Shown here piece after piece: positions 26,081 through 38,039 of a stretch of DNA of 64,000 nucleotides. Each line of letters begins with the position of its first letter. Positions within the stretch are counted from its first letter, which is position 1. A model generated the notes under the pieces. That model was not told the origin of the DNA. It searched no databases and saw nothing but the letters and a program-made list of their open reading frames with translations. Position numbers and translations under genes: made by a program. Source of the DNA: Limnanthes douglasii subsp. nivea (Eukaryota; Streptophyta; Magnoliopsida; Brassicales; Limnanthaceae); contig JAUPFV010000004.1 of the NCBI GenBank assembly GCA_036936605.1, forward strand, positions 185,026,807-185,090,806. The letters run 5' to 3'.

Positions 26081-29000
26081 TCCGTGATAAAAGGAACCAA
26101 ATCAGAAACATTAAAGGTAGGACTCACTATACTTACCTTGTAGGTCAAGTTGATACACATTATTGTTGATCTTTTTTGTTACTTCAAATGGTCAATAAAT
26201 TCTAGGCATCAATTTTTACTTCCTCTTTTCTGGAAATCTTTCCTTTCTTAAGTGCACCCATACTTGATCTCCAACCTTAAAAACTTTCTCACGTCTTCCC
26301 TTGTTTGCTTGTTTGACATATTGCTCAGTTTTCTTTTCTATGTTTTTCCTTGCATCATCATGGATCTGTTTTACAAGTTCAGCTTTCTTTTTCCCATCTA
26401 TGCTAGTTCTTTCACTCAAAGGCAAAGGAATTAGATCCAAAGGAGATATTGGGTTAAATCCATAAACAATTTGAAAAGGAGAGTACTTAGAAACAGAATT
26501 AATGCACGTAGAAGAGTGGACAAAGTCCTATTTACTACTTCTGTTTGTCCATCAGTTTGTGGGTGACAGGTAGTAGAAAATAAAACCTTAGTCCCTAACT
26601 TAGACCACAAAGTTTTCCAAAAGTAACTTAGAAACTTAGTGTCCCTATCTGAAACTATCGTCCTAGGCATGCCATGCAAACGAACTATCTCTTTAAAGAA
26701 CAGATTAGCAATGTGCAACGCATCATCAGTTTTGTGACAAGTAACAAAGTGTGCCATTTTAGAGAATCGATCAACAACCACAAAAATGGAATCCTTACCA
26801 GTTCTAGTCCTAGGCAATCCAACTACAAAGTCCATAGATATATCATTCCAAGGATGCGTAGGAATAGGTAAAGGAGTATAGAAACCGTGGGATTGAACCT
26901 TAGATTTGGCTTGTTTGCAAGTAACACATCTGTCACAGATTATTTCAACATCCCTCCTCATATGTGGCCAATGGAAGTGATCCAGCATTACATTGAGAGT
27001 TTCAACTATTCCAAAATGTCCCATTAAGCCTCCTCCATGGGCTTCTCTAACAAGTAAATCTCTCATGGAACAATTAGGCACACATAAACGTTTATCAAAG
27101 AATAAGAATCCTTCATGCCTATAGAACCGCCCTGAAGCAAACTTTTCACATGCTTGATACATCTTTCCAAAATCAGAATCATTTTCATATAAACTCTTAC
27201 GATGATCAAATCCTAAAATCTTAGCTTCAAGAGTAGTGATTAAGGCATACCTTCGGGACAATGCATCAGCAACAATATTTTTATTACCTTGTTTGTATTT
27301 GATGACATATGGAAATGTCTCAATGAATTCTATCCACCTTGCATGTCTTTTGTTAAGTTTTTGCGGACCTTTTAGGTGTTTGAGAGACTCATGGTCAGTG
27401 TGTATGACAAACTCCTTTGGCCACAAGTAATGCTGCCATGTTTGCAAAGCTCAAACTAAGGCATACAACTCCTTGTCATAAGTAGGATAGTTTTGAGTAG
27501 CTCCTCCAAGCTTTTCACTTAAATAAGCCATGGGCTTTTTATCCTGCATCAAAACAGCTCCAATCCCAATTCTAGAAGCATCACATTCAATCTCAAAAGT
27601 TTTAAGAAAATCAGGTAATGTCAAGACAGGAGCATGAGTAAGCTTCTCTTTTAAGGATTGGAATGCTTCTTCTTGAGCTTGTTCCCACTTGAAACCAACG
27701 TCCTTCTTTATTATTTCAGTGACTGGTGCAGTAAGGTGCTGAAATCTTTGACAAAACGACTATAAAATCCTACAAGGCCGTGGAAGCTTCTCACTTCTCC
27801 AACTGTTTTTGGACTTGGCCATTCGCGGATTGCCTTAACCTTTTCCTCATCCACCTTAATACCATCTGCACTTATAACAAAACCTAAAAAGACAAGATTA
27901 TTGGTACAAAAAGTGCATCTCTTAAGATTAGCATAGAGATTTTCCTTCCCGAGTACACTTAAAATCAATTTCAGATGGTGAACATGTTCTTCTAAGCACT
28001 TGGTGTAAATTAAGATGTCATCGAAGTATACTACAACAAAAACTCCTATATAAGCCCTTAGAACATGATTCATTAACCGCATGAATGTACTAGGTGCATT
28101 AGTCAGCCCAAATGGCATTACTAACCATTCATATAGTCCATGCTTAGTTTTAAATGCAGTTTTTCATTCATCCCCTTCTTTCATCCTAATTTGGTGATAA
28201 CCACTTTTAAGATCAATCTTAGAAAAAATGTTGAAACCATGCAATTCATCTAACATATCATCTAATCTAGGTATAGGATGGCGATACTTTACTGTTATGT
28301 TGTTGATGGCTCTGCAATCAACACACATTCTCCAGCTTCCATCTTTCTTGGGCACAAGTAGAACTAGTACCGCAGAAGGACTCATGCTTTCACGGATATG
28401 TCCTTTTTCCATCAGTTCACTGATTTGCCTTTGCAATTCTTTTGTCTCCACTGGATTAGTTCTATAAGCAGGTCTGTTAGGAAGGGAGGCTCCAGGTACA
28501 AAATCTATTTGGTGTTCGATGCCTCTAATTGGTGGAAGCCCCTTTGGATTGTCTTCAGGGAATACATCTTCAAATTCCTGCTAGAGAGAAGTCATCTCAC
28601 TCGGCAACACCAGTGTCAAGTTAGTTAAACTCATAAGAGTTTCCTCAAACACAAAAAGTAACATAGGTTGCTTAGAGAATAATGCTTTCTTAACCTCGCC
28701 AGATTTTGCATAGAAATTCGAATGTTTAGTTACCCGACTTTCCTTGTTCTGCATATGCTTTTGATCTTGGTAAACTTCTCGTGGAGTCATGGGAACTAGA
28801 GTGGTTTTCCTTCCTTGAAACTCAAATGTATGGCGATTAGTGAATCCATCATGGATAACCTTTCGATCAGATTGCCATGGCATTCCTAACAGTATGTGAC
28901 TAGCCTCCATTGGTAGAATATCACATAAAACTTCATCTTCGTACTTACCAATGGCTAAGGGAACTTCTACTTGGTGGCTAACTTTCATTTCCCCATTGTC

Positions 29001-30364
29001 GTTAAGCTATTGAAGCTTGTAAGGTGCTGGATGCTTTTTCGTTTTTAATCCAAGCTTCTTTACCATAGATTCACTTGCCACATTGGTACAACTGCCTCCA
29101 TCGATAATAAGGCTACAAACTTTCCCTTGAACAAGACACCTAGTGTGAAACAGATTCTCCCTTTGCTCTTGTTCTTCATCTTTTGTTTGAACGCTTAAAG
29201 ACCTTCTGGCTACCAATAAATCTCCTTTAGCAGGCCGCTCTAAGTGTTCTTCGGATGAATCAGAGACAATTTCTTCTTCCTCTGAAATTATTTCTCCATT
29301 ATCTAGAATTGTCATAATCTTCTTATTAGAACACTCATTAGCATAATGTCCCATCCCTTTGCACTTGAAACACTTAACATCACGAGTTCTGATTGCAACC
29401 TCTTTAGGTTTGCCCTTGTTATCAATAGACAATGGTGTTCCAGATTTTTGGTTCACCTCTACATAGCTTCCTTTCTGATAATTGGTCTTCTCATCTTTTG
29501 AATAACTTGACTTAATTGTTACCGCCCCTGAACCGTAACTTGATCTTGAGGAGTTCTTTCTTTTAACTTGTTGTTCAAATAGCAAAGCTTTGTGTAGCAT
29601 CTCTTCTAGTTCAACATAATACTGAGTTTCCAATTTGTCTTGAATTTCTCTATTTAAACCCCCAAGAAACCTTAACATTGTTGCCTCTCTATCTTCTGAA
29701 ATATCAGCTCGCAACATTAAGGTCTCCATTTCTTGATAATACTCTTCAACAGATCGGCTTCCTTGTGTTAATCTCCTCAGCTTTAGATGCAGCTCACGGT
29801 GGTAATGACTAGGAACAAACCTCTTCCGCATAATGGCTTTCATTTCTGCCCATGATTCTATAGGATGTTCCCCATTACGCCTTCTTGAGGTAACTAGTTG
29901 ATCCCACCAACTAAGAGCATAATCATAAAATTCAGTAGCAGCAATTCTTACTCGATTGGTCTCCGTGTAGTGTTGAACGTTGAAAACGAGTTCAATCTTC
30001 TTTTCCCATTCCAAATAGGCATCTGGATCGTTTTTCCATGGAATGGTGTAATCTTAATCTTGAGACCTCCAAGATTGTCACGCATACGTTCGTTGCCCTC
30101 TCTTGTACGTCTATGATGCCTTCTATGGCTGTTTCGAGATGAATTGCTCATGCGTTCATAATAATCATTAGCAGCTTCATTTCTGAATTGTTCAGGTAGT
30201 TGATGGTTTCTTCTTGGATTGGTTTGTCGTGAACGATTCCGCTCGTGGTTAGTGTTTGATTGAAGCTCTTCGCGAAAGGCATCTATCTTGGTGTCTATCA
30301 ACTTTGTCATAGCTTCAATTAGAAGCTTGTTGTTATTGAAATTACTATTTTCTGCATCATTTGA
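25821..30364 (-). pseudogene. Copy B gag-pol polyprotein, decayed
   Basis: Collinear with the D polyprotein on the minus strand. The gag segment (30310-29948, 30014-29007) includes the CCHC knuckle (about 29380-29340) and protease IIDGGSCTNVAS. RT is at 28451-27711 (VYFDD at about 28040-28020), RNase H is at about 27600-27240, and integrase is at 27180-26216 with HHCC, core and C-terminal parts. Frames break near 30010, 29005, 28580, 28165, 27710 and 26440. In integrase, a stretch between the core and the C-terminal domain seen in D is deleted (near 26500). Homology to the D reading frame begins at 30364, but there is no equivalent ATG there; the first internal ATG is at 30310. Confidence 0.88.
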
Positions 30365-30752
30365 AACAACAGCAACAAGTCCTTGGAAAGTTCTTCAATT
30401 TATTTAAAACCATAAAACATATCGAAATCTGTTTTCCTAAGAATATTAAGAGATAAGTTTCACAACAGCACCTAAAAACAATTTTCTACAATTTTAAATC
30501 TCAAACAACTATAACTAGGGTGAAACAGATCAGAATTTTGTGATTCAAAATGAAATCATCACACTAAACACTCAATCATCACAAATATAGTGAGAATACA
30601 AAACATATGATAAACAAATTAATACAACAGATCAGAATTTCGTGATTCAAAATGAAATCATCACACTAACACTCAAATCTTCACAAACAAACTGATAATA
30701 TAAAATATATGAAGAAAAATTAATGACAAAGAGAATACCCAACTTTCAGAAT
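30365..30752 (-). other. Copy B 5' leader between primer site and gag
   Basis: This 388-bp non-coding leader is absent from D, where gag starts 16 bases after the primer site. It contains two imperfect copies of an approximately 102-bp unit (starting at 30525 and 30627; shared block gtgattcaaaatgaaatcat). It is AT-rich with no open frame. It may be the ancestral leader that D lost, or a later gain in B. Confidence 0.7.
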
Positions 30753-30767
30753 GTTGCTCTGATACCA
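30753..30767 (-). promoter_or_regulatory. Copy B primer binding site (tRNA-Met type)
   Basis: On the minus strand it reads TGGTATCAGAGCAAC, two bases inside the 5' LTR end. This matches the 3' end of plant initiator tRNA-Met, the usual primer for this class of elements. Confidence 0.9.
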
Positions 30768-30769
30768 CT

Positions 30770-31707
30770 TGATAAACCTCTCCTAGAATCGGCACTCTGA
30801 AATGGGATAGGGATAACTTTGCAACTAGGAACCCAAAAGGATTCAAGGATCAAAGGATGTGGATCGATAGGTGATAAACTCCTCCTAGAATCGGCACTCT
30901 GAAATGGATTCAAGGATCAAAGGATGTGGATCAATAGGTCACACAAAGGTTGTGGAAAGGCCTTTGATATTCCAACTGATCTTCCTTTGGATATGATGCA
31001 CCAAATGAAGAACAGGTTTTCTTGTGGATATTACACACCAACAAGAGAAGAGTAAAACTTAAGAAGTTTTTTTCAGAATCAAAGATAGTCTACCCATTAG
31101 AATTATGAGTACATGGTTTTTATAGGACAAAGAACTAGCCTTGAACACAATTAAGGTTGTTCTTGGAAACATAATGCATGCCTCTAAAACAATTAAGGCT
31201 TTTATTGGAAACAAAATGCTTTAATATTGAAAATACAAAGCATTAATGATATAAGTTGGAAATCAGACCCTTCCTTCCTCCAAGGACGTGGCTTTTGGTG
31301 TAGATGGGCCTTGGGCTTTTATTTCAACAAATGGGCAAGGTGAAGTGAAACAATTGCCTCATTAAAAACCTTATCAAGAAAACCCATTGGGACAAAACTT
31401 GAACAAGGGAAAAAGAGTACAATCGAGACACTTTCTCATTTGTTGAAATCAATTAGCTTGAATCAAGACCAAAGTGGTTTGACAAGCTTTTCCACCATAC
31501 TTGCTGTTTTGATCACGTGGATTCTCTAGTTGATTAACCAATCCTCCAACAGCTTTGTTAAATTGTTTTGCTCTTGATCGAGTTGTTGGACTAGCCAGTA
31601 AAATAAGAATATCTTCAACTTCAAGCTCATCTTTTTTTTCAAGTTGTTCATCTGGTTCTTGCACATTTCCATGTTCTAAGCTCCTTGTGTCATCTAGGAT
31701 CACATCA
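30770..31707 (-). repeat. Copy B 5' LTR with internal duplication
   Basis: The LTR is 938 bp instead of about 871. Its terminal segment is duplicated: 30770-30871 (102 bp) is followed by 30872-30938, a second copy lacking about 35 internal bases. On the minus strand it starts TGATGTGATC at 31707 and ends TTTATCA at 30770. Confidence 0.88.
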
Positions 31708-31712
31708 CCAGT
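31708..31712. other. Target site duplication of copy B, right
   Basis: ccagt, identical to 25203-25207. The sequence continuing to the right is the T2 primer-site region and the T2 5' LTR. Confidence 0.85.
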
Positions 31713-31725
31713 GAATTCACCAATT

Positions 31726-32058
31726 TGGTAAGTTTGATTATTTAGACTGCTTTAATAAATTGAGAGAAATCATATTATAGAGAGAGAGAGAGAGAGAGAG
31801 AAATAGGTTTTAGAGAGAGAAAATCAGATTGTAAAAATGATCTATCTCAAAAATCCAACTCTTTTATTAGATCAACCCTCGCCTTTATATATAGGCGCGA
31901 GGACTTAGCTCCCAATTGAAAACAGTTCATAAAAGGGATAATTACACGTTAGTCCCTGACTAAAATACATAGTTCTAAATTCCTCCTCTAACTTTACAAT
32001 CTGTTATAATAAGTTTTATTCTTTACATTTCAGCTCTTAAAGTTCCATTTCCTTATCA
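31726..32058 (-). repeat. T2 5' LTR
   Basis: This 333-bp repeat corresponds to 15063-15381. On the minus strand it begins TGATAAGG and ends TTACCA. A GA microsatellite (about 31778-31801) accounts for most of the length difference between the two LTRs. The segment ttatatataggcg may be its TATA region. Confidence 0.78.
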
Positions 32059-33409
32059 GAATTGATAGCAGTGGTGTGAATTAGATTAATGTTATTCTGA
32101 GAAATAAAGCCTTTAAGCCTGTTGTCATCCCATGAATTTTCATACCATAAAGCCTTAACTTTCTCATGCCTAAATTAGCTGTTATCCGTATGATCATTCG
32201 AGATGATATGAGGAGAGTGATTATACCAATTATTGAGCCAAAATTCTACTTCTCCCTTGCCGAACTTCCATTTTATGTTAGACTCAACAAATGTTTTGAT
32301 TATCGCTAACATTTATCAAGTATGAGAGTATGCTTTAGTGTAGGATACCAAAAATGGATGAAGATTTTTGTAATGTATGTTGTGCATTAAGTTAGCCCAT
32401 AGACTCTTATTGGTTCTAAAATTGAACCACATTTTACATGAAAACATATCTTGAATATCAGTTAAATTCTAATATTAATTCATATTTCACTAAAAGGCTT
32501 GCACATAGGAGACAATGCAAACCAATGTATTCTGTTTTCTTTAATTATTGATCCCCAAAAACAATTGTTGAAGGTTCTTTCCAGCCTGTTGATGATACAA
32601 TTAGGCAGATAGTAGCTCATCATTCAATATGTAGGAATAACCATTAGCACAAAGTTAATTAAAGTGAGTCTTCCACCATAGAAAAGATGTGTGTTCTCTC
32701 AATTTTTTATTGATCTTGTTAATAATGGTATTGTAGTTGTTGACCTTATTATTAGTATTGAGGGTGATAGCCAGATAATCAATAGTAAGGTAACTAGTAC
32801 TAAAACCTGTTTGTTTAGTAAGAGAGTTAGTTCTAGTGTTATTGAACCTAGAAGACATGATAATTTTGGTATTGTCCTTGTTAATAGCGTAGCTAGAAAC
32901 CTCATGGTAAATTTGAAGAAACTTACCAAGAATGTCAATTGTAGAATCTAAATTATTAGTGAAAATCAGAATATCATCCGCAAACACCAAACAAGAAATC
33001 ATAATATCACTTATAGAAGAGTAATGCATAGATTTTTTAGATTCAAGCTTGTAAATGCCTCTAATGTGAACCTCTTTTTGCTATAATAAAAAGACTTGGG
33101 GAAAGAGGATCCCTTATCTAAGGCCTTTTTTGGTGTTAAACTAATCAAATGGATCACCATTAATTAAGATAGATACAAATACAGAGCTGATTAGATTGTT
33201 AATAAGATTCACATATCTAGGAGAGAAGCCAAAAGTAAGAAAAAAATCTTTTAATAAATCGATGAGATAATTTATCAAACGCTTTAGACATATCAACTTG
33301 AATCATGATACCGTATGCTATAGTTTTTATGGTAAGGTCATAGATGAGTTCTTTAACAATTAAAATGTTAACTTTGATAGTTCTGGAAATATGTAGAGCT
33401 TAGATTCGT
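32059..33409 (-). pseudogene. LINE1, 5' part: reverse transcriptase
   Basis: Minus-strand RT of a plant non-LTR retrotransposon. VDMSKAFD is at about 33275-33300 and a broken GLR-G-LSP-like block lies near 33100. The catalytic FADDILIF is at about 32960-32985. The C-terminal part reads FGKGEVEFWLNNWYNHSP near 32215-32270, a block that precedes the zinc-binding region in plant LINEs. That region continues at 15061 on the far side of T2. The 5' end is cut at the T3 LTR boundary, so endonuclease and ORF1 are not seen. Confidence 0.75.
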
Positions 33410-33745
33410 TGATTTTGCTACTAGAAAATATAGAAGAATAAGTAAGAGAGATAAATGTGAGATTGTAGAGAGAGAAAAGTGTCATAATAATATTATGCAT
33501 TAAAAACGTACGTGTCCCCAAAAAGGGATACTTTCCTTATATAGTGGCAGTGGTGGACCCATTTTACATAAGTTTTCCCCCTTTACTATATATTTCCCTT
33601 TTTACACCCTTACATCTCCTATTATCAATTAAGTCCTTATTATTTCTAGGTTTATTACTATAGATACATATATAATTAAGAACATGTAGTAACATGATCT
33701 AATTATGTCGACCCAAAGTGACCTGGGTATTTTTCGCCCTTATCA
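33410..33745 (-). repeat. T3 3' LTR (boundaries inferred)
   Basis: The 336-bp interval begins TGATAAGG on the minus strand, as T2 LTRs do, and ends ATCA at the LINE1 border. It has a TATA-like segment (ccttatatagtgg). On the inner side gtagcctccagtc resembles the T2 border gtaggccattag. No second LTR copy is in the window, so the limits are by analogy. Confidence 0.5.
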
Positions 33746-34406
33746 GTAGCCTCCAGTCTTTACGAAAAATGCGTGAAGAATATTCAGTCTAAGGGTAAAA
33801 AAATCTCATTGTTATACTTAAGCAATCAGGTTCGGTTTATATCGATGCTAGGGTCGAGAGACACTTGACACTGGTCAACCCTTCGTTGTTGGTAAGGGAA
33901 GAGTGTCGAGAATTATCGTTATAATTTGTTTGTGCTAATCATGGTCGGTTGTAGTGGTACATTTCTTGACAAGGTGCATTTACTAGGCCTAGTCCTGATG
34001 CGTTTTGCGTCCAACCCATATTTTATTCGGGGCCCATCTACCATATTTGAGAAAGGTGATCTCTTCAACGTACACGTGTTTCTTTGCCTTTAAACTTTTG
34101 TCGCTTGGGTTTTTGCCTCTTGGACTACTCGAGGCTCAAATTATGGCGTTAGCCTCCTAGCCATACCAAAATATCAGAACTTGACACGTGTCTTTTAGTT
34201 ATTTGGAGGAAATCTAACCGTGATTTTAATATAAAAAAACGACTCTTAAACTTCCCGACGCCCCTTTTCAATTGCACTCCTCCATAAAGAAACACATTGA
34301 AAGGGTCATCTGCCTATAAATACCTTCATTTCTTAATTTTTCTCTTTCATCATATTTAAAAAAAAAAAAGATTTCCCAACCTCTATCTTATCTAGAGAGA
34401 GAAATA
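33746..34406 (+). promoter_or_regulatory. T3 aORF upstream region with TATA box
   Basis: Between the T3 LTR and the accessory gene lies about 660 bp without an open frame. TATAAAT is at 34315-34321, 92 bp before the inferred start position. A CACGTG element is at about 34191. The distance resembles that in T5. Confidence 0.5.
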
Positions 34407-35423
34407 TTGTTTGACATCATTTTCGTTTATAAAAAACTCGCTTCAAAGAAGAAAGTAGACCAACCCTCAAAGCTAGTTTTCGATGCGATCAACTATCTTA
34501 GTATTTCTGAAAGAGTTGTTGAATACAAACCAGCAGGTTTAACTAACAACACACCAACTGTTCCTTTAGGCTCGACCCCTCTTGATTTCCCAAAAACTGA
34601 ACTTCCCCAATTGTTTAAACAAAAAATCGAGGTGAACCATTTATATGTCCAAGCTTAGTCTTCTAAGAAAGTTGTTCCTAGAATTTCTATTATTCGACCC
34701 ATGCCTTCGGGAAACCAAGTTTCTTATGTTCAATAACCTAAACCTCAATTTATGGTTATGGGAGACTCTAACGCTTCTTCATCTTCTCCTGAGATGGTCA
34801 AGTTAACCCCCACCATCATAGGTTATAGAACCAAACATAATACCGCAACCACTGTTAGGGGTGTGGTATAGAGAGATGCTGAACGACAAATGCTTGGGAA
34901 GTCTGCCTCTAAAAAGCAATAAAAATGAAGTATGTTGCGTGTGTGTTAATAGCAGCTCTAGCTTTGTCTGCTCCACCCCCGTCCTTAAAGAGTTATACGT
35001 TCCTGACACATTTTCACCAGAAGAAAATGAGAGCAAAGAATCGTCCCCCAATGCTCCAACTGTAAAGGTTTCAACTAAAGAGGTCGCTCTTAAAAAACAT
35101 AAAGAGCTGGCCCCACTTTCCCGACAATGAATTCACCTACCAAAGGGGCCGCCTCTAAAAAGAAAGTTACAAAAGATAGACGTCATCTCAAAGGATTTTG
35201 GGAAAAAACTGATAGTACTGCTAGAAGAGACACTGAGTATGGTCTGCCCGCCAGGCCGACCGACCCTGACACCGATGTTCAAGCTCGGCCCGTGTTCAAG
35301 CTCCTCACACCGATGCCATAGAGCAGACCGCAGCTGCAGAGATGGGGCTAATGTGAATGCCTATCACCGAGGTGCCATCTTTCTTTCTCATATATTTGTT
35401 ACCTTGGGATACAAGTATGTGTA

Positions 35424-35466
<43 letters not shown>

Positions 35467-37729
35467 GGTTGCTGTCATCTCTTAACCCACCGAGATGGTA
35501 AACAGGTTGTTATCGGGGAGGATAGTACAACTACCATCGCAATGAATGAGGAACCCATTCCATCCGAAATTGACGAAGTACTTACCGATTATCACAATAG
35601 TTTGCCTCGGGAACATATTATTTCCTTTTTTAGTGGTAATTATTTGTACTATAATCCGGAAGAGCAGTCCGGGCTCAAAGCTATGTGGGCGATTCCCGAT
35701 TGCGTACAGATCTCATTCCCGAAGCCCAGAGAGACCCACTATTAGTACATCAAAGAGAAGAAATCTTTTTTACCGATTTGTTTAATTGGGGTATAAGGCT
35801 TCCGCTCCATCCTGACATCGTGAGATACTTCGAAATCTTGGGATTTTCCCGACCTAATTCACTTCTAATGCTTGTTACACGCTGATGTCGTGTACAATGG
35901 CTTCTCGTTTAACTGAGGTACCAATGTCTATGGAAGATTATATAGCAATGACCGGGCTTTCGAAATCACCCAAGCTACCTTTTTACTACTATTCTTTAGC
36001 TAATAACAAGAATATAGTAAATGAACTGTTAGAGACTAACAATGCATGGAAGCACCGATTCGTCTTTATAAGCGGTGCATGAGAGAACAGTCGACCTCAC
36101 AATGTAAATAACCCGACGCATCTGACCTGTAAATGGATTGTGAGCATTGCGTTGAAGAACAGTCTGACCTTAGTATCTTTTAAAAATAATAATTAACATG
36201 CTTCTTCTTTAGCTTTCAAGTTGGAGTTGCAAGAAATAAAGAAAACTCATCTACAGTCAGCCACGACCATCTTTCAGAAACTCAAAGCATATGCCCAAAA
36301 GAATTAGGGATAATAGCAACTTGGTCAACAGCAACCTCTGGCATTGCTCTAACGAAACAGTACACGTTGATCATTTGCGGGTGCCACCCGATATTCTTGA
36401 TCTAGTTCAAAGAATATAGGCTTCTGATGGAGATTTATTTTTGCTTAAGCAGAACCGGGCCCCTAGTAAATGTGTTAAATCAGAAGAGCAATCCGACCAG
36501 GAAACCGGGAAAAAAATAAATGAAATAGTTGTTGATGGTGAGCCTCGGGAACTTGTTTTTGTAGAACCTGAAAATATAGTTGTGCTTAGTAATCTGATAG
36601 CTAGCAAAGGAAAATCCCCCAGCAACGAAGAAAACCAGAACAAAAACCGCAAGGAAAAAAGGAAGAAAACTGTTGTAAGTGAGGTTGGGAACAAAAAAAC
36701 CCTGAACGGTAAGGAAGAAAAAAGACCAGGCTGCGGTGGAGGAAACCGACAAAGTTCTGAAGGTAGAACAAAAAAATATCCCAGTATTATTCGAATAATA
36801 TTGAGATGTTAAGCTAGACGTGGTCGTTGAAGAATCTGGAAAAATAAGGAAGAACGTCAAAGAATGGGGTCCTGCTAGTGAACCGATGGTGTTGAAGCAT
36901 CTGGAAAATCCAACTAACGAAGCTTATTATAATCCCGCTAATGTTGCAGGTGGGTCAATACTTCCCAACACCAAGTCGTCCCCACAACGATTTTGCCAAA
37001 GTCCTCCAAGGGATATATAACCCTTGTAACCGGGAATACATCTTGCCATGAGCCACTACCCGTAGTTGCCCTTCCACAAGGCTCGGGTAGCTTTCCTCTT
37101 CGAGAGTCAGATACCATGGCTAGAACTTTGTACGATATGATAATTTCATTATCATTAAAAGAAAGGGAAGCGGTGCAACTCAACCGTGAACTATCGCAGG
37201 TCAAAAATCGTTTGTCCGATATGGAATTGAAGTTGACAAATTATCACAAGTTAGAAAAAGAACCTAAGAAGGCGACCGAGTGTACCAATACTCAAGCTGC
37301 ATCAGCTGAAACTGCCCTTCAAACTCTTTGGGGAAAAGAATTAGAGTGGCGGGTGGCTCAATTCGAACAAACCTAACTTAACTGATCTCCACGTGACACC
37401 TTATCAAAAGCTAAAGGAGATCAGGCTAAAGCGGTACAGGGTTCGGTTGCTCAAATAAAGTGGCCAAATATCTCTCTGAGCTTCGGTTTGATATGGAAAA
37501 GAAAAATAAAGAAGAGAAAAATGTGTTCGCCGCTAAGGGCAAAAGGGTTATGAGACAAGAGCTTGTTGACGCCAAGGCTTCTTATGTTCTGTTTTTTCAT
37601 CGCCAGTACCCCCAGTTTCCATTAGGGTAAATGTGGAAAGGTGATCCAGAGGAAGATCTCGCCAAAGGGGTTGTTAGTGAAGAAGAGGTTGATGGCGAAG
37701 ATTCGTCTGAAGACCCATCAGATTGTTAA
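34407..37729 (+). pseudogene. T3 antisense accessory gene (aORF), spliced, decayed
   Basis: Plus strand, opposite to T3 integrase. The start position aligns with the T2 ATG but reads TTG (FDIIFVYKKLA follows), so the start codon appears lost. NYLSISERVVEYKPAGL aligns with the T2 N-terminal block. NWGIRLPLHPDIVRYF is at about 35781-35830, followed by a well-preserved stretch to FVFISGA (36082). A GT...AG interval at 36140-36212 (73 nt) matches the intron position in T5. Charged helical sequence and an acidic tail ending DPSDC then stop (37727-37729). An AT microsatellite and GC-richer insert lie at about 35240-35461. Function is unknown. Confidence 0.65.
35428..35461. repeat. AT dinucleotide microsatellite
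   Basis: This is an uninterrupted run of alternating A and T inside the T3 aORF, disrupting the reading frame between the N-terminal part and the NWG block. It was probably gained after the element died. Confidence 0.95.
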
Positions 37730-38039
37730 ATGCATGTTATTTGTAATTCGTCCCTGTGTAAATACGTTGTTTTTTGTTATATCTTAAACCTTTATGATGT
37801 ATTTTTATTTACAGTCTTGAGGGATATGCGTATATGTTCCTCAAGAACCTTAAGTTGTTGTATTTTTGTTGTACCCCGATCATTATCCTTGGGATATTTG
37901 GTTAAAGTACCTAGCGTTCGTTCCATTCTTAGAAATCGAAAGTGATCAATTTCTGATACTAAGAAACGGAACTATCTAACAACATTATGAGTGCAAAATA
38001 AAACATCAATTATAGACTGACAAAGTTAAATAAATCTTT

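Larger units (their letters stand above)
25208..31707 (-). mobile_element. Copy B: complete CRM-like Ty3/gypsy element nested in T2
   Basis: Both LTRs, the primer binding site, gag-pol and matching 5-bp target duplications (ccagt) are present, so B is a single intact insertion by structure. It interrupts the T2 leader between the T2 5' LTR and gag, and is therefore younger than T2. It differs from D by a long leader between primer site and gag, a partial duplication in its 5' LTR and loss of the polypurine tract next to its 3' LTR. The coding region is interrupted by stops and frameshifts. Confidence 0.92.
15063..32058 (-). mobile_element. T2: Tat-like Ty3/gypsy element, near full length, containing copy B
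   Basis: Direct terminal repeats at 15063-15381 and 31726-32058 bracket, in minus-strand order, a primer-site region, gag, protease, RT, RNase H, integrase and a plus-strand accessory gene. T2 splits a LINE: LINE1 RT lies right of it and the LINE1 zinc-binding/RNase H parts lie left of it. gaatt flanks both ends (15057-15061 and 32059-32063), a candidate target duplication with one spare base at the left end. Without nested copy B, T2 is about 10.5 kb. The primer-site region is itself split by B; rejoined, it only loosely resembles a tRNA-Asp primer site. Confidence 0.8.

Noticed and set aside
30365..30752. The extra leader in B as an intron spliced out in D
   Set aside because: The D sequence at that place is not the joined flanks of B; D has its own bases before tcaaatgatg, and the B interval has no convincing splice sites at the homology limits.
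35428..35461. AT run as a regulatory element or origin
   Set aside because: It is a plain dinucleotide microsatellite inside a dead reading frame.
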